The translations under genes and the position numbers were made by a program. A stretch of DNA of 64,000 nt from Virgibacillus natechei (GTDB taxonomy: Bacteria > Bacillota > Bacilli > Bacillales > Amphibacillaceae), in contig NZ_CP110224.1 of the NCBI RefSeq assembly GCF_026013645.1, positions 868,001 through 932,000 of the forward strand, given 5' to 3'. Within the stretch, counting starts at the first letter, position 1, and each line of letters starts with the position of its first letter. This document shows positions 10,410 through 19,871 of this stretch, one piece after another. Under the pieces are notes generated by a model, which saw only the letters and a list, made by a program, of their open reading frames with translations, was not told the DNA's origin and ran no database searches.

Positions 10410-10569
10410 GAGAGGCGAACCTTAAGTGAACATAAAAGTACTGGGAGGTTCGCGTAAAATCCATGTTAAAATCACTTGAATTTTTGTATATATTTAACTC
10501 GTGGTAATAAATATTCACCTGTCAACACAACATATAGTGTTTGAGTTATAGCGATACCTACATATCGCA
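10410..10569 (+). promoter_or_regulatory. CRISPR leader with conserved inverted repeat
   Basis: The AT-rich stretch between cas2 and the first repeat. Immediately after cas2 it contains GGCGAACCT (10414-10422) and AGGTTCGCG (10446-10454), an inverted pair. A similar gcgaacc...ggttcgc pair after cas2 is a recurring feature of type I-C loci that I recognise. Because the perfect repeats lie on this side and the decayed ones at 17.1 kb, this is the insertion end and transcription runs rightward. I cannot place the array promoter exactly. Confidence 0.75.
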
Positions 10570-13500
10570 GTCGCTCCTTATACAGGAGCGTGGATTGAAA
10601 TCACTGGCTCATCGTTGAAACTGTAAGCAAAGAGAGTCGCTCCTTATACAGGAGCGTGGATTGAAATAAATTGATGGTGGCCTGCCAGACAATCAAGTGG
10701 GGTCGCTCCTTATACAGGAGCGTGGATTGAAATATCAACTACCCCAGGCTTGCCTACACTGTTGGCAGTCGCTCCTTATACAGGAGCGTGGATTGAAATG
10801 ATTTAGAACAGAAGTAGTGGAGCAAATACAACGTCGCTCCTTATACAGGAGCGTGGATTGAAATCACTCTGCCATTATAATTTTCCCCCTTTAATTAGTC
10901 GCTCCTTATACAGGAGCGTGGATTGAAATGATTCTTACATACCAACCTGCCCCATCATTAAAACGTCGCTCCTTATACAGGAGCGTGGATTGAAATAATA
11001 ACATATTTTAAACCTGCTTCACCGCGCTCGCCGTCGCTCCTTATACAGGAGCGTGGATTGAAATAATCGGTACAGTTGCTAGTGGAGCAACAGGAAACGT
11101 CGCTCCTTATACAGGAGCGTGGATTGAAATCACCCATTCCTTTCTACAAATTCGTATGTTTTCATCGTCGCTCCTTATACAGGAGCGTGGATTGAAATAA
11201 TTTGCAAGTTAAGGTTTTGCTCAGCAAATCTGTCGCTCCTTATACAGGAGCGTGGATTGAAATTATCTCCAGCTAGATACGGGCCGTCTGCACCTAATGT
11301 CGCTCCTTATACAGGAGCGTGGATTGAAATTACATTTTGCAGGACGCTAGGCATATACAGCACCGTCGCTCCTTATACAGGAGCGTGGATTGAAATTGAA
11401 GGCATGTCTTATTTAGCGATGGCTGGATTAGTCGCTCCTTATACAGGAGCGTGGATTGAAATCTTGCTAGGTCTTTCGAGAATTTAGGAGACGATACGTC
11501 GCTCCTTATACAGGAGCGTGGATTGAAATTGTGTAGCGATTTGGCCGATTGATCTACGCTGGTGTCGCTCCTTATACAGGAGCGTGGATTGAAATTGGGA
11601 AATTAAAATGCAACCGTTGTGGCTATTCGTCGCTCCTTATACAGGAGCGTGGATTGAAATATCATATAAATCAGTTAATACGCGAGCGCTCTGTGTCGCT
11701 CCTTATACAGGAGCGTGGATTGAAATAACCTTCTTAGGTTATGGTAGTACCGAATAAATGTCGCTCCTTATACAGGAGCGTGGATTGAAATCTTATCATT
11801 TAGATATGGAAATAAATAAATAATCGGTCGCTCCTTATACAGGAGCGTGGATTGAAATCCTTATATTTTCAAAATCTATATACTTAACATTAGTCGCTCC
11901 TTATACAGGAGCGTGGATTGAAATATTTTTGATTCCTCCTAATTTTTTATTGATTCGTGTCGCTCCTTATACAGGAGCGTGGATTGAAATTAAAATGCGC
12001 GTCTGCCACAAGTATTATTTTATTGTCGCTCCTTATACAGGAGCGTGGATTGAAATATCGAATTACGTGTTTTTCTTCCGTTCGGATATTGTCGCTCCTT
12101 ATACAGGAGCGTGGATTGAAATATCGAATTACGTGTTTTTCTTCCGTTCGGATATTGTCGCTCCTTATACAGGAGCGTGGATTGAAATATCGAATTACGT
12201 GTTTTTCTTCCGTTCGGATATTGTCGCTCCTTATACAGGAGCGTGGATTGAAATAAACATCTAGCGCACCTCCTTATGAAGTATCTTGTCGCTCCTTATA
12301 CAGGAGCGTGGATTGAAATGAAACTAACGAAATATTGGAATCAATGCCAGGCCGTCGCTCCTTATACAGGAGCGTGGATTGAAATTTTCCCTCTTTTTAA
12401 GGCGGCAGAAATGACAGAGTCGCTCCTTATACAGGAGCGTGGATTGAAATATTGATACGGTGCTGATTATGATCTATACAGGGTTAAGGGTCGCTCCTTA
12501 TACAGGAGCGTGGATTGAAATCTCTGATAGCAAAACTCCATCTATTGATTTCCTCGTCGCTCCTTATACAGGAGCGTGGATTGAAATTTCCTCAGCTTGC
12601 TTAGGCTCGTCCTTCTTAACTGTCGCTCCTTATACAGGAGCGTGGATTGAAATCCTTTAAATCTGTACTTCTCCAATCTGTCCCCCTGTCGCTCCTTATA
12701 CAGGAGCGTGGATTGAAATACGTAATTTAGGCGGATCATCCAATCGTCCTGCGTCGCTCCTTATACAGGAGCGTGGATTGAAATTCTTAGTATGAGCACC
12801 GTTTTTGGTTAACGGCTTGTCGCTCCTTATACAGGAGCGTGGATTGAAATATTTACCAAATGTTTATTTTGTTCAAGTGTTGAAGTCGCTCCTTATACAG
12901 GAGCGTGGATTGAAATTGAAAAGTATAAGGAATATTTAGAAACAGCAAAAGTCGCTCCTTATACAGGAGCGTGGATTGAAATCCCTTTATTTGATAATCT
13001 TGACAGCAGAATTAGGTCGCTCCTTATACAGGAGCGTGGATTGAAATTTCTTGCAGATTCCTTTGTGGCAACTTGATAAAGTCGCTCCTTATACAGGAGC
13101 GTGGATTGAAATCAAGATTGTACCGTTACGGATGCAGAAAACGGCGGTCGCTCCTTATACAGGAGCGTGGATTGAAATCAATAATCCAGTTTGGCTTTCG
13201 GAGGATGCGGGGGAGTCGCTCCTTATACAGGAGCGTGGATTGAAATTCCAATAACGCCCATGAAGCTTATAAATATCACGGTCGCTCCTTATACAGGAGC
13301 GTGGATTGAAATTTCTGACGCTTTATTTTCTTACTCAATTTCTTATGTCGCTCCTTATACAGGAGCGTGGATTGAAATATCAAACAGATCATCTCGGAGA
13401 GGGAAGAGGAGAAGTCGCTCCTTATACAGGAGCGTGGATTGAAATTTGGGGTAATTAACAGTGAGCGTGAATTACCTAGTCGCTCCTTATACAGGAGCGT

Positions 13501-16500
13501 GGATTGAAATAAGTAAAAACTCATCGTATATTATCGTACAGACAGTCGCTCCTTATACAGGAGCGTGGATTGAAATCTCCTTTAATTAGCTATAAATATA
13601 TAAATCTCCGTCGCTCCTTATACAGGAGCGTGGATTGAAATAAATGGATGGGGGTGGCCTGTATGCGAGTAGAGGTTGTCGCTCCTTATACAGGAGCGTG
13701 GATTGAAATCAATTAATGCCCTCTTGACCCGCTCTAATTTGTGTCGCTCCTTATACAGGAGCGTGGATTGAAATTTTGGTAATCTGAGCGAAATCCACAC
13801 CGTTTTCTGTCGCTCCTTATACAGGAGCGTGGATTGAAATACACATGCTACCAAACATGCAAGAAGCTGTGGCAGTCGCTCCTTATACAGGAGCGTGGAT
13901 TGAAATGCCACTAATTGCCCAGTATCGTCAAGGTGCGGTGTCCGTCGCTCCTTATACAGGAGCGTGGATTGAAATTGAAAGTAAAACCAATCAAAACGAT
14001 AAATTACAACGTCGCTCCTTATACAGGAGCGTGGATTGAAATCACATGATCGCTACTTTTTGATCTAACATATAATGGTCGCTCCTTATACAGGAGCGTG
14101 GATTGAAATAATTTGGTGGTGTTGAATGGATAGTGTTAGACCGTCGCTCCTTATACAGGAGCGTGGATTGAAATATTAGTAGATGAAGAATTAGAAGATG
14201 AAGAATTAGAAGATGAGGGATATGTCGCTCCTTATACAGGAGCGTGGATTGAAATGTTAGAGGTATGGGTCTACCCTATACTCGTTGTGAGTCGCTCCTT
14301 ATACAGGAGCGTGGATTGAAATTTTTTATCCCTGTCTTTGAACCAGTCGGGGACAAGTCGCTCCTTATACAGGAGCGTGGATTGAAATAATCTTTTTATT
14401 TCAGCAGAAACCTTACTATTTCGTCGCTCCTTATACAGGAGCGTGGATTGAAATACTGTCGGCTTGCTGTGAATCATAGTGAAATAGTTGTCGCTCCTTA
14501 TACAGGAGCGTGGATTGAAATTCCATTCAACTCATACAAATACTCTGTGTAAGGCGTCGCTCCTTATACAGGAGCGTGGATTGAAATAAAATATTTCATT
14601 GTTTTTCCTCCTTGGTTTAAACGTCGCTCCTTATACAGGAGCGTGGATTGAAATCGACCAGTCCATGATCCAATTTGTGGTTCGGCCAGGTCGCTCCTTA
14701 TACAGGAGCGTGGATTGAAATAGTAAGTAAGACAGAATATACTCGGGGGTGGCGGGTCGCTCCTTATACAGGAGCGTGGATTGAAATAAAGTGCGGATTA
14801 ACAGCCTTTTGTATTACTGCCGTCGCTCCTTATACAGGAGCGTGGATTGAAATATCCGGCTCTCTACTAATGTTTTCAGCGATCTTGTCGCTCCTTATAC
14901 AGGAGCGTGGATTGAAATATTTCATAGTCAACTTCATCACCTTCATAAATGAGTCGCTCCTTATACAGGAGCGTGGATTGAAATCTTTTTCTTGGCAGGA
15001 ACATCATCAACTGCGTAGTCGCTCCTTATACAGGAGCGTGGATTGAAATCATTTAAGCAACCTCCGATTTCACTTTATTTTCGTCGCTCCTTATACAGGA
15101 GCGTGGATTGAAATTTTAAATTCCAGGTCTTCTGCTAGCTTTGAATAGTCGCTCCTTATACAGGAGCGTGGATTGAAATTTAAAGTTTCGCTGAACAGAA
15201 AAAGCTACCGCGGGTCGCTCCTTATACAGGAGCGTGGATTGAAATAAAAAACAGCAACCTAAGTACGTTTATGATGACGTCGCTCCTTATACAGGAGCGT
15301 GGATTGAAATATACAAACTACCTAAAGAAATGAAGACGTGACAATGTCGCTCCTTATACAGGAGCGTGGATTGAAATACCTCGAATGTCGTCTTGCTTAC
15401 CCAGGGTGTTGTCGCTCCTTATACAGGAGCGTGGATTGAAATTCCAATTCCGCTTTTGTCTTCGGGCCATAATCTCCGTCGCTCCTTATACAGGAGCGTG
15501 GATTGAAATGCCAACTTTTTCAATCGTGCCACCTGCGTCGTCGTCGCTCCTTATACAGGAGCGTGGATTGAAATTACAACCCCGATTTGAAACGTTTCAT
15601 GAATCGTGACGTCGCTCCTTATACAGGAGCGTGGATTGAAATACCATCTGGGATGAATCATTGATCAATAAAATCTAGTCGCTCCTTATACAGGAGCGTG
15701 GATTGAAATGAATTTGAATTAGCTGGCGCTGTACATGAAACTAAAGTCGCTCCTTATACAGGAGCGTGGATTGAAATTTGTTTGGTGATCGGCTGCACGC
15801 ATTCAAATCCGTCGCTCCTTATACAGGAGCGTGGATTGAAATGTTTGAAGAATATGACGATCATGACGAATCGTCTGTCGCTCCTTATACAGGAGCGTGG
15901 ATTGAAATTTGCTCTCTCCGATGTAGTTGTCTAAACCTGATGTCGCTCCTTATACAGGAGCGTGGATTGAAATTCCAGAACGTTTAACTTGTCGTCATCC
16001 ACAAGCCCGTCGCTCCTTATACAGGAGCGTGGATTGAAATTACTATATCTGACATTTGGGATAAGGTCATGGGGGTCGCTCCTTATACAGGAGCGTGGAT
16101 TGAAATTACGAATCGTAATATTTCTACTATTGTTTGTACGCGTCGCTCCTTATACAGGAGCGTGGATTGAAATCATAGCAGGTATCGTCATTGCGTATTT
16201 AGGTTACCGTCGCTCCTTATACAGGAGCGTGGATTGAAATCATGTCCAACCAATCGTAATTGTCCATCGGATCGTCGTCGCTCCTTATACAGGAGCGTGG
16301 ATTGAAATTTTTTTCCAATCAAAATGTTCGGGGTAACTTCTGTCGCTCCTTATACAGGAGCGTGGATTGAAATAATTGCATGTTGTTTCCTGCTCTTATG
16401 CTTGCAATGGTCGCTCCTTATACAGGAGCGTGGATTGAAATTGTCTTCGGTTTATCCACTATAGGAACAATGAAGTCGCTCCTTATACAGGAGCGTGGAT

Positions 16501-17162
16501 TGAAATTATCTAGGCACTAGCAAAGAAACAGTTTTAAAGGTCGCTCCTTATACAGGAGCGTGGATTGAAATTCGTCTAAATCATTGGTTGTCAACGCAAA
16601 CACATGTGTCGCTCCTTATACAGGAGCGTGGATTGAAATACTCTAACGACCCTACAGGTCAAGCTGTTTGGGGTCGCTCCTTATACAGGAGCGTGGATTG
16701 AAATTCCAGAAGTGGCGAACATGGTAATTATCCTGCCCGTCGCTCCTTATACAGGAGCGTGGATTGAAATAACACAAATCATGTTAAATTTATTTCTCAA
16801 ACGTGTCGCTCCTTATACAGGAGCGTGGATTGAAATCTAAAGCAGACCGCAATTCATCGTTTACATTTTCGTCGCTCCTTATACAGGAGCGTGGATTGAA
16901 ATAATGTTCCAACGATTCAACGCTTCCATGGCATTGTGTCGCTCCTTATACAGGAGCGTGGATTGAAATTTTAATAACGATATCCAACTCCAGAAGAAAC
17001 TAGAGTCGCTCCTTATACAGGAGCGTGGATTGAAATCATATCATGATGAACTTTGCTGAATGACTTCAAGTCGCTCCTTATACAGGATCGTGGATTGAAA
17101 TGAATGTGGAAAGGGTATTGTTATGGAAGATATGAGTCGCTCCTTATATAGGAACGAGGACT
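10570..17162 (+). CRISPR. Type I-C CRISPR array, 99 full repeats plus a decayed 100th
   Basis: By hand count there are 99 copies of a 32-bp repeat, starting at 10570, 10636, 10702 and so on to 17070. A shortened, mutated copy lies at 17136-17162. The repeat begins GTCGCTCC and ends GGATTGAAAT. Positions 3-9 (CGCTCCT) pair with 15-21 (AGGAGCG) around a 5-nt loop, leaving an 11-nt 3' part that matches the crRNA handle made by Cas5c. Almost all spacers are 33-36 bp. Exceptions are one of 39 bp (12451-12489) and one of 49 bp (14175-14223). One spacer occurs three times in a row (12057-12222). Repeat 99 has one substitution (GATCG for GAGCG). Open frames across the array that spell APYTGAWIEI or FQSTLLYKER are translation artefacts. 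Confidence 0.98.
12057..12222 (+). repeat. Three consecutive identical spacers
   Basis: The 34-bp spacer beginning ATCGAATTACGTG and ending CGGATATT occurs at 12057-12090, 12123-12156 and 12189-12222, with identical repeats between. This is a 66-bp unit present three times. It is best explained by recombination or slippage within the array after acquisition, rather than three independent acquisitions. Confidence 0.95.
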
Positions 17163-17203
17163 ATGTCAAGAGATAAATAAGGCACTATTATTAAGGTATT
17201 ATT
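17136..17203 (+). other. Decayed array end and junction to IS30 remnant
   Basis: The last repeat reads GTCGCTCCTTATATAGGAAC, then GAGGACT, with several substitutions and loss of the 3' handle. A short non-coding stretch follows up to the IS30 left end at 17204. This is the trailer, the oldest part of the array. I see no gene here. Confidence 0.7.
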
Positions 17204-17312
17204 GGGTTCATTGTAAAATCAAATGCAACAGTTAAATAAAATAGAAAGCCACCGTGAAATCGTGTAGTATTAATGTTGACCAAGACAAATAAACTCACGG
17301 GGGTAATTCACG

Positions 17313-17735
17313 ATGGCTCAGAGTAATTCTAGCACAAAAAAACGAACTTTTACACATTTAACCGATACAGAGAGAGGCGAAATTGTTGCTTATAAAAAAA
17401 TGGGACTTTCACTTAGAGAGATAGCCAAAGAAACAGGTCGCCATGTTAGCACGATTACACGAGAACTCAAATAAGGCTCCGTGCAACAAATTGATACGAA
17501 TCGAAAGTCTTCGCCTATTATCCAGACGCAGGCGCTCGCGTTTATCAGAACAATCGTGAAAATTGTGGTGCCCACTCCACTGCGATGAAAGCCTGGGAGT
17601 TTATAGGTTACACGGAGGATAAAATCTTACAGGATAAATGGTCTCCGGATGCAGTTGTCGGGTACGCAAAAAGACAGAAGGAATTCACATATATTCCCTC
17701 GACAAAGACGTTATATAACGTCTTTGTCGAGGGAA
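17313..17735 (+). pseudogene. IS30-family transposase, N-terminal half with stop and frameshift
   Basis: Frame 1 from ATG 17313 gives MAQSNSSTKKRTFTHLTDTE and then RGEIVAYKKMGLSLREIAKE, the helix-turn-helix region typical of IS30 transposases, ending at RELK and TAA (17472-17474). The same frame continues as GSVQQIDTNRK. After a one-base loss near 17505 the next frame carries on as VFAYYPDAGARVYQNNRENC and then MKAWEFIGYTEDKILQDKWS, up to PSTKTLY. The DDE catalytic domain is missing. At least one nonsense change, one frameshift and a truncation show a long-dead gene. Confidence 0.85.
17694..17735. repeat. Perfect 42-bp palindrome at the IS30/YtvI junction
   Basis: Two 21-base arms, TTCCCTCGACAAAGACGTTA plus T and its exact reverse complement, meet at 17714/17715 with no loop. 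The left arm is in frame with the transposase (PSTKTLY), so it belongs to the IS. The right arm is an inverted copy of it. There is no T-tract, so it is not a standard terminator. It looks like a template-switch or inverted-duplication scar. Confidence 0.95.
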
Positions 17736-18134
17736 AGTTATCTATTTATTATATGTTATTTAAGCTTATTATACATTGCTCCTGAAGCTGCTTTAATTTT
17801 GTCCCTTATTATTTGGGTAGTTGATATTATCCCGCTTTACATAGGGCCGGCACTTGTCTTAGTACCTTGGGCATTAGTAGCAATGATAATTGGGAATATG
17901 GCCATGGGAATCCAATTAATCGTGTTAACGATAGTTTTATTAGTTGCTCGACGAGTTATAGAACCAAAAGTATTAGGAGATTCGATTGGCTTAGCCGCCT
18001 TGCCGACAGTTCTATCCATGTATTTTGGATATGTATTTGGTGGAGTGATCGGGCTGATACTAGGCCCATTTGTATATATCGGTTTCCAAACAGCAAAAGA
18101 AGCAGGGCTATTTGAAATGACAGCTAAAAACTAG
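17736..18134 (+). pseudogene. C-terminal fragment of a YtvI-like AI-2E family membrane protein
   Basis: About 125 codons ending at TAG 18132-18134. Hydrophobic segments and the motifs LSLIIWVVDIIPLYIGPALV (residue start near 17790), RRVIEPKVLGDSIGL and GLILGPFVYIGFQ match the C-terminal half of AI-2E/YtvI permeases, a family that includes a sporulation membrane protein. The N-terminal half is absent and not elsewhere in the window. The fragment begins right after the palindrome that ends the IS30 relic, so the gene was cut by that rearrangement. It is followed by an intact terminator, showing this was the natural gene end. Confidence 0.75.
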
Positions 18135-18144
18135 AATAACCCAC

Positions 18145-18181
18145 TACAGGACAGTCCTTTACGAAGGACTGTCCTGTTTGT
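18145..18181 (+). terminator. Terminator of the former ytvI-like gene
   Basis: A strong stem, CAGGACAGTCCTT with AAGGACTGTCCTG around a TACG loop, followed by TTTGTTGTTT. It lies 10-15 bases after the stop of the fragment. Confidence 0.85.
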
Positions 18182-18185
18182 TGTT

Positions 18186-18300
18186 TGCTCACGGCCATTT
18201 GTCCCGCGTCCGCATTCACTTGTTCCGCGCTCCGGCCATTTGATCCCGCATTCCGCACTCGCTCCCTAAGAAGCATTATATTATTGGATTCATGGACTGA
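18186..18300. repeat. Short CGGCCATTTG-type intergenic repeats
   Basis: Imperfect repeats of CGGCCATTTGTCCCGC (18195-18210) and CGGCCATTTGATCCCGC (18233-18249), with related units such as CACTTGTTCCGCG between. This is more GC-rich than the surroundings. No gene is seen; it appears to be a short intergenic repeat cluster. Confidence 0.6.
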
Positions 18301-18356
18301 AATAATATAATAAACAAAATAGATATACTATAAATTGGGAAAGGAGCCTAAAACCG

Positions 18357-18554
18357 TTGGCTAAAAAAAGAAAATCTACTTGGGCAGAAGCCAAAAAACG
18401 CTGTCGCCTAAACCAAGTTGATATACAAATGGCAAAGGAGCTTGGCATGACGCCGAAAAGCTTACTGCAAAATATTCCTTCTCCTACCCAGCAATGGAAA
18501 GCGCCAGTTAAAGTATGGGTTCGAGACTTGTACAAAAAAAGTTTGGTAGAGTAG
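18357..18554 (+). CDS. Small conserved basic protein of unknown function
   Basis: A 65-aa, strongly basic protein starting with TTG 18357, about 10 nt after AAAGGAG. Its sequence (STWAEAKKRCRLNQVDIQMA, then GMTPKSLLQNIPSPTQQWKA, ending WVRDLYKKS) is of a type I recognise as a conserved hypothetical in many Bacillaceae. No catalytic motif, signal peptide or membrane segment. The single Cys and mixed charge do not suggest a function. It stands alone between the IS relic region and the convergent YqjF-like gene. Confidence 0.7.
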   Translation: MAKKRKSTWAEAKKRCRLNQVDIQMAKELGMTPKSLLQNIPSPTQQWKAPVKVWVRDLYKKSLVE

Positions 18555-18667
18555 TTGAGTGAAAAAATACATAGCATATAGTTGCCAGAAGAAGGAATTC
18601 GAGTATGATTGAGAGCCCCTAGGAAGGTATTAGGAAACATCAATTTGGATAAAACCATAAAAGTCAC

Positions 18668-18707
18668 AAAGAGCTTCCTGAGCCTTAAGCTTATAGGAAG
18701 CTCTTTT
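18668..18707 (-). terminator. Terminator after the YqjF-like gene (works both ways)
   Basis: Inverted pair AAAGAGCTTCCT (18668-18679) and AGGAAGCTCTTT (18695-18706). On the plus strand it is followed by T-rich sequence. It directly adjoins the minus-strand stop at 18706 and also closes the plus-strand gene that ends at 18554. Confidence 0.75.
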
Positions 18708-19440
18708 AATTCACTTTTTTAATCGGCCAGAATAGAACACGCTTGGAAGAAGCGTAATGAAGGAGAGGTTTCTCATTCACGTTTTCCGGTAAAAAAGGAA
18801 TCATGTCTTGTTTCATAATAGTAGCTTCAGCGTCATGAATTTTCCATTGACTATGATGAATATCCCCTCTAAATAGAGCCCCGCCTTTGTAGGACCATAA
18901 ATAATACCTCTCGAGGAGCCAGTAAGTCAGGCTACCTTTTTCAGGGAAATAGGGTTCGGAAATCGGGTGGTAACTTCCTTTGAAAATAGCGTCTGAGCTC
19001 CCCCTGCGAGTCGTACTGTAATGACAGGTATCTGCTCTTTTCTTCATTTTCATTTTTGCATAAAAATAGGGTAATGTAGATATCCTTGCACCTAGAACAG
19101 CAAGAAGCTTATCGGCGTCCAAGCTGAAAAAGTAAACACCCTGTAACCCGTTCCGTCTCACATAGGTTCTTACGTTCAGTTCTAGAAATGAACGCAGAAA
19201 AGGGATTGGTGGCATTTTGCGAAGGCGCATATCACTTATTTTGAATGGAATAATCGTAATCCACGCTTCACCATCAAAGGTGTCTACTTCCAAATCCTCG
19301 GGAATTTGTTTCTTCATCACTTCCTTGGATACAGGTAAATGCATGAATAACAAATGATCCCACTTTTGCGTCATTACCCATGGTCCATGAGGCAAGGAAT
19401 ATTCACGATGTTTGGTGTTGTTTCGTATAGCTTTATACAT
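18706..19440 (-). CDS. yqjF: YqjF-like DUF2071 protein
   Basis: A 244-aa cytoplasmic protein of the DUF2071 family, named after Bacillus subtilis YqjF, whose biochemical role is not established. Typical features: WDHLLFMHLPVSKEVMKKQI near the start, DTFDGEAWITIIPFKISDMR in the first third, and FLELNVRTYVRR followed by GVYFFSLDADKLLAVLGAR. The C-terminal part ends in YASSKRVLFWPIKKV. AGGAG lies 6 nt before the ATG on the minus strand. It is a single-gene unit convergent with the small basic protein gene and closed by a hairpin at its stop. Confidence 0.85.
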   Translation of the reverse strand: MYKAIRNNTKHREYSLPHGPWVMTQKWDHLLFMHLPVSKEVMKKQIPEDLEVDTFDGEAWITIIPFKISDMRLRKMPPIPFLRSFLELNVRTYVRRNGLQGVYFFSLDADKLLAVLGARISTLPYFYAKMKMKKRADTCHYSTTRRGSSDAIFKGSYHPISEPYFPEKGSLTYWLLERYYLWSYKGGALFRGDIHHSQWKIHDAEATIMKQDMIPFLPENVNEKPLLHYASSKRVLFWPIKKVN

Positions 19441-19685
19441 TTTTATCTCCTGGCGATAGGGTTTTTAGTTTATATATTTTAGTATGATGAATGGCCGCAA
19501 CTTTTATGCGGAATTCAGGTTTCTCATTATGGCTGGCTACTCTCTGAATTGTATTCACGATTCAACCGTTCATCGTTAACAAAAATTCGCAAAATAGGTA
19601 TGATAAAAATTTCTATACTGTGTCTGCACTTTCCTTTAATCCTGTCATATGGTAATTACAAACGCCTAAAAAGGAGGAAAGTTAG

Positions 19686-19871
19686 ATGGATTATGCAAGT
19701 TTTTTAAGACAAAGTTTATATTTACAAGGGCTTCCTATCTATGAGGCAGACCTTCCTTATATTCATCACATACTCTACACGATCAACGAGGCCGAAGCCC
19801 CTCTTAAAGCGTTTCCTGAATTAAACGTAGAAGTGCCGATTACGATCGTAGATAAGGAGTTGATGCTATGA
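19686..19871 (+). CDS. AtzG-like small subunit (DUF4089 type)
   Basis: A 61-aa protein just before an amidase gene, overlapping it by 4 nt. In the cyanuric acid pathway, AtzG is a small partner that binds the amidase AtzE, analogous to GatC with GatA. The features here fit that family: about 60 aa, an N-terminal helix (MDYASFLRQSLYLQGLPIYE), then ADLPYIHHILYTINEAEAPL and a short tail. AAAGGAGG precedes the ATG. The pairing and size suggest an obligate partner of the amidase; the substrate is unknown. Confidence 0.65.
   Translation: MDYASFLRQSLYLQGLPIYEADLPYIHHILYTINEAEAPLKAFPELNVEVPITIVDKELML

Larger units (their letters stand above)
17204..17735 (+). mobile_element. IS30-family element remnant, left end plus truncated transposase
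   Basis: The left end (17204-17312) matches the copy at 1118-1226. It is followed by a transposase start at 17313 behind GGGGGT. The element has no right end; it stops at a palindromic junction with an unrelated gene at about 17735. It is therefore an immobile relic unless acted on in trans. Confidence 0.75.

Noticed and set aside
11257..16237. Many open frames with repeated APYTGAWIEI, SLLIQERGLK or FQSTLLYKER peptides
   Set aside because: They are translations of the CRISPR repeats and spacers in different frames. No ribosome binding sites, and period and content equal the repeat.
17694..17735. Palindrome as a transcription terminator
   Set aside because: No loop and no T-tract; the left arm is IS30 coding sequence.
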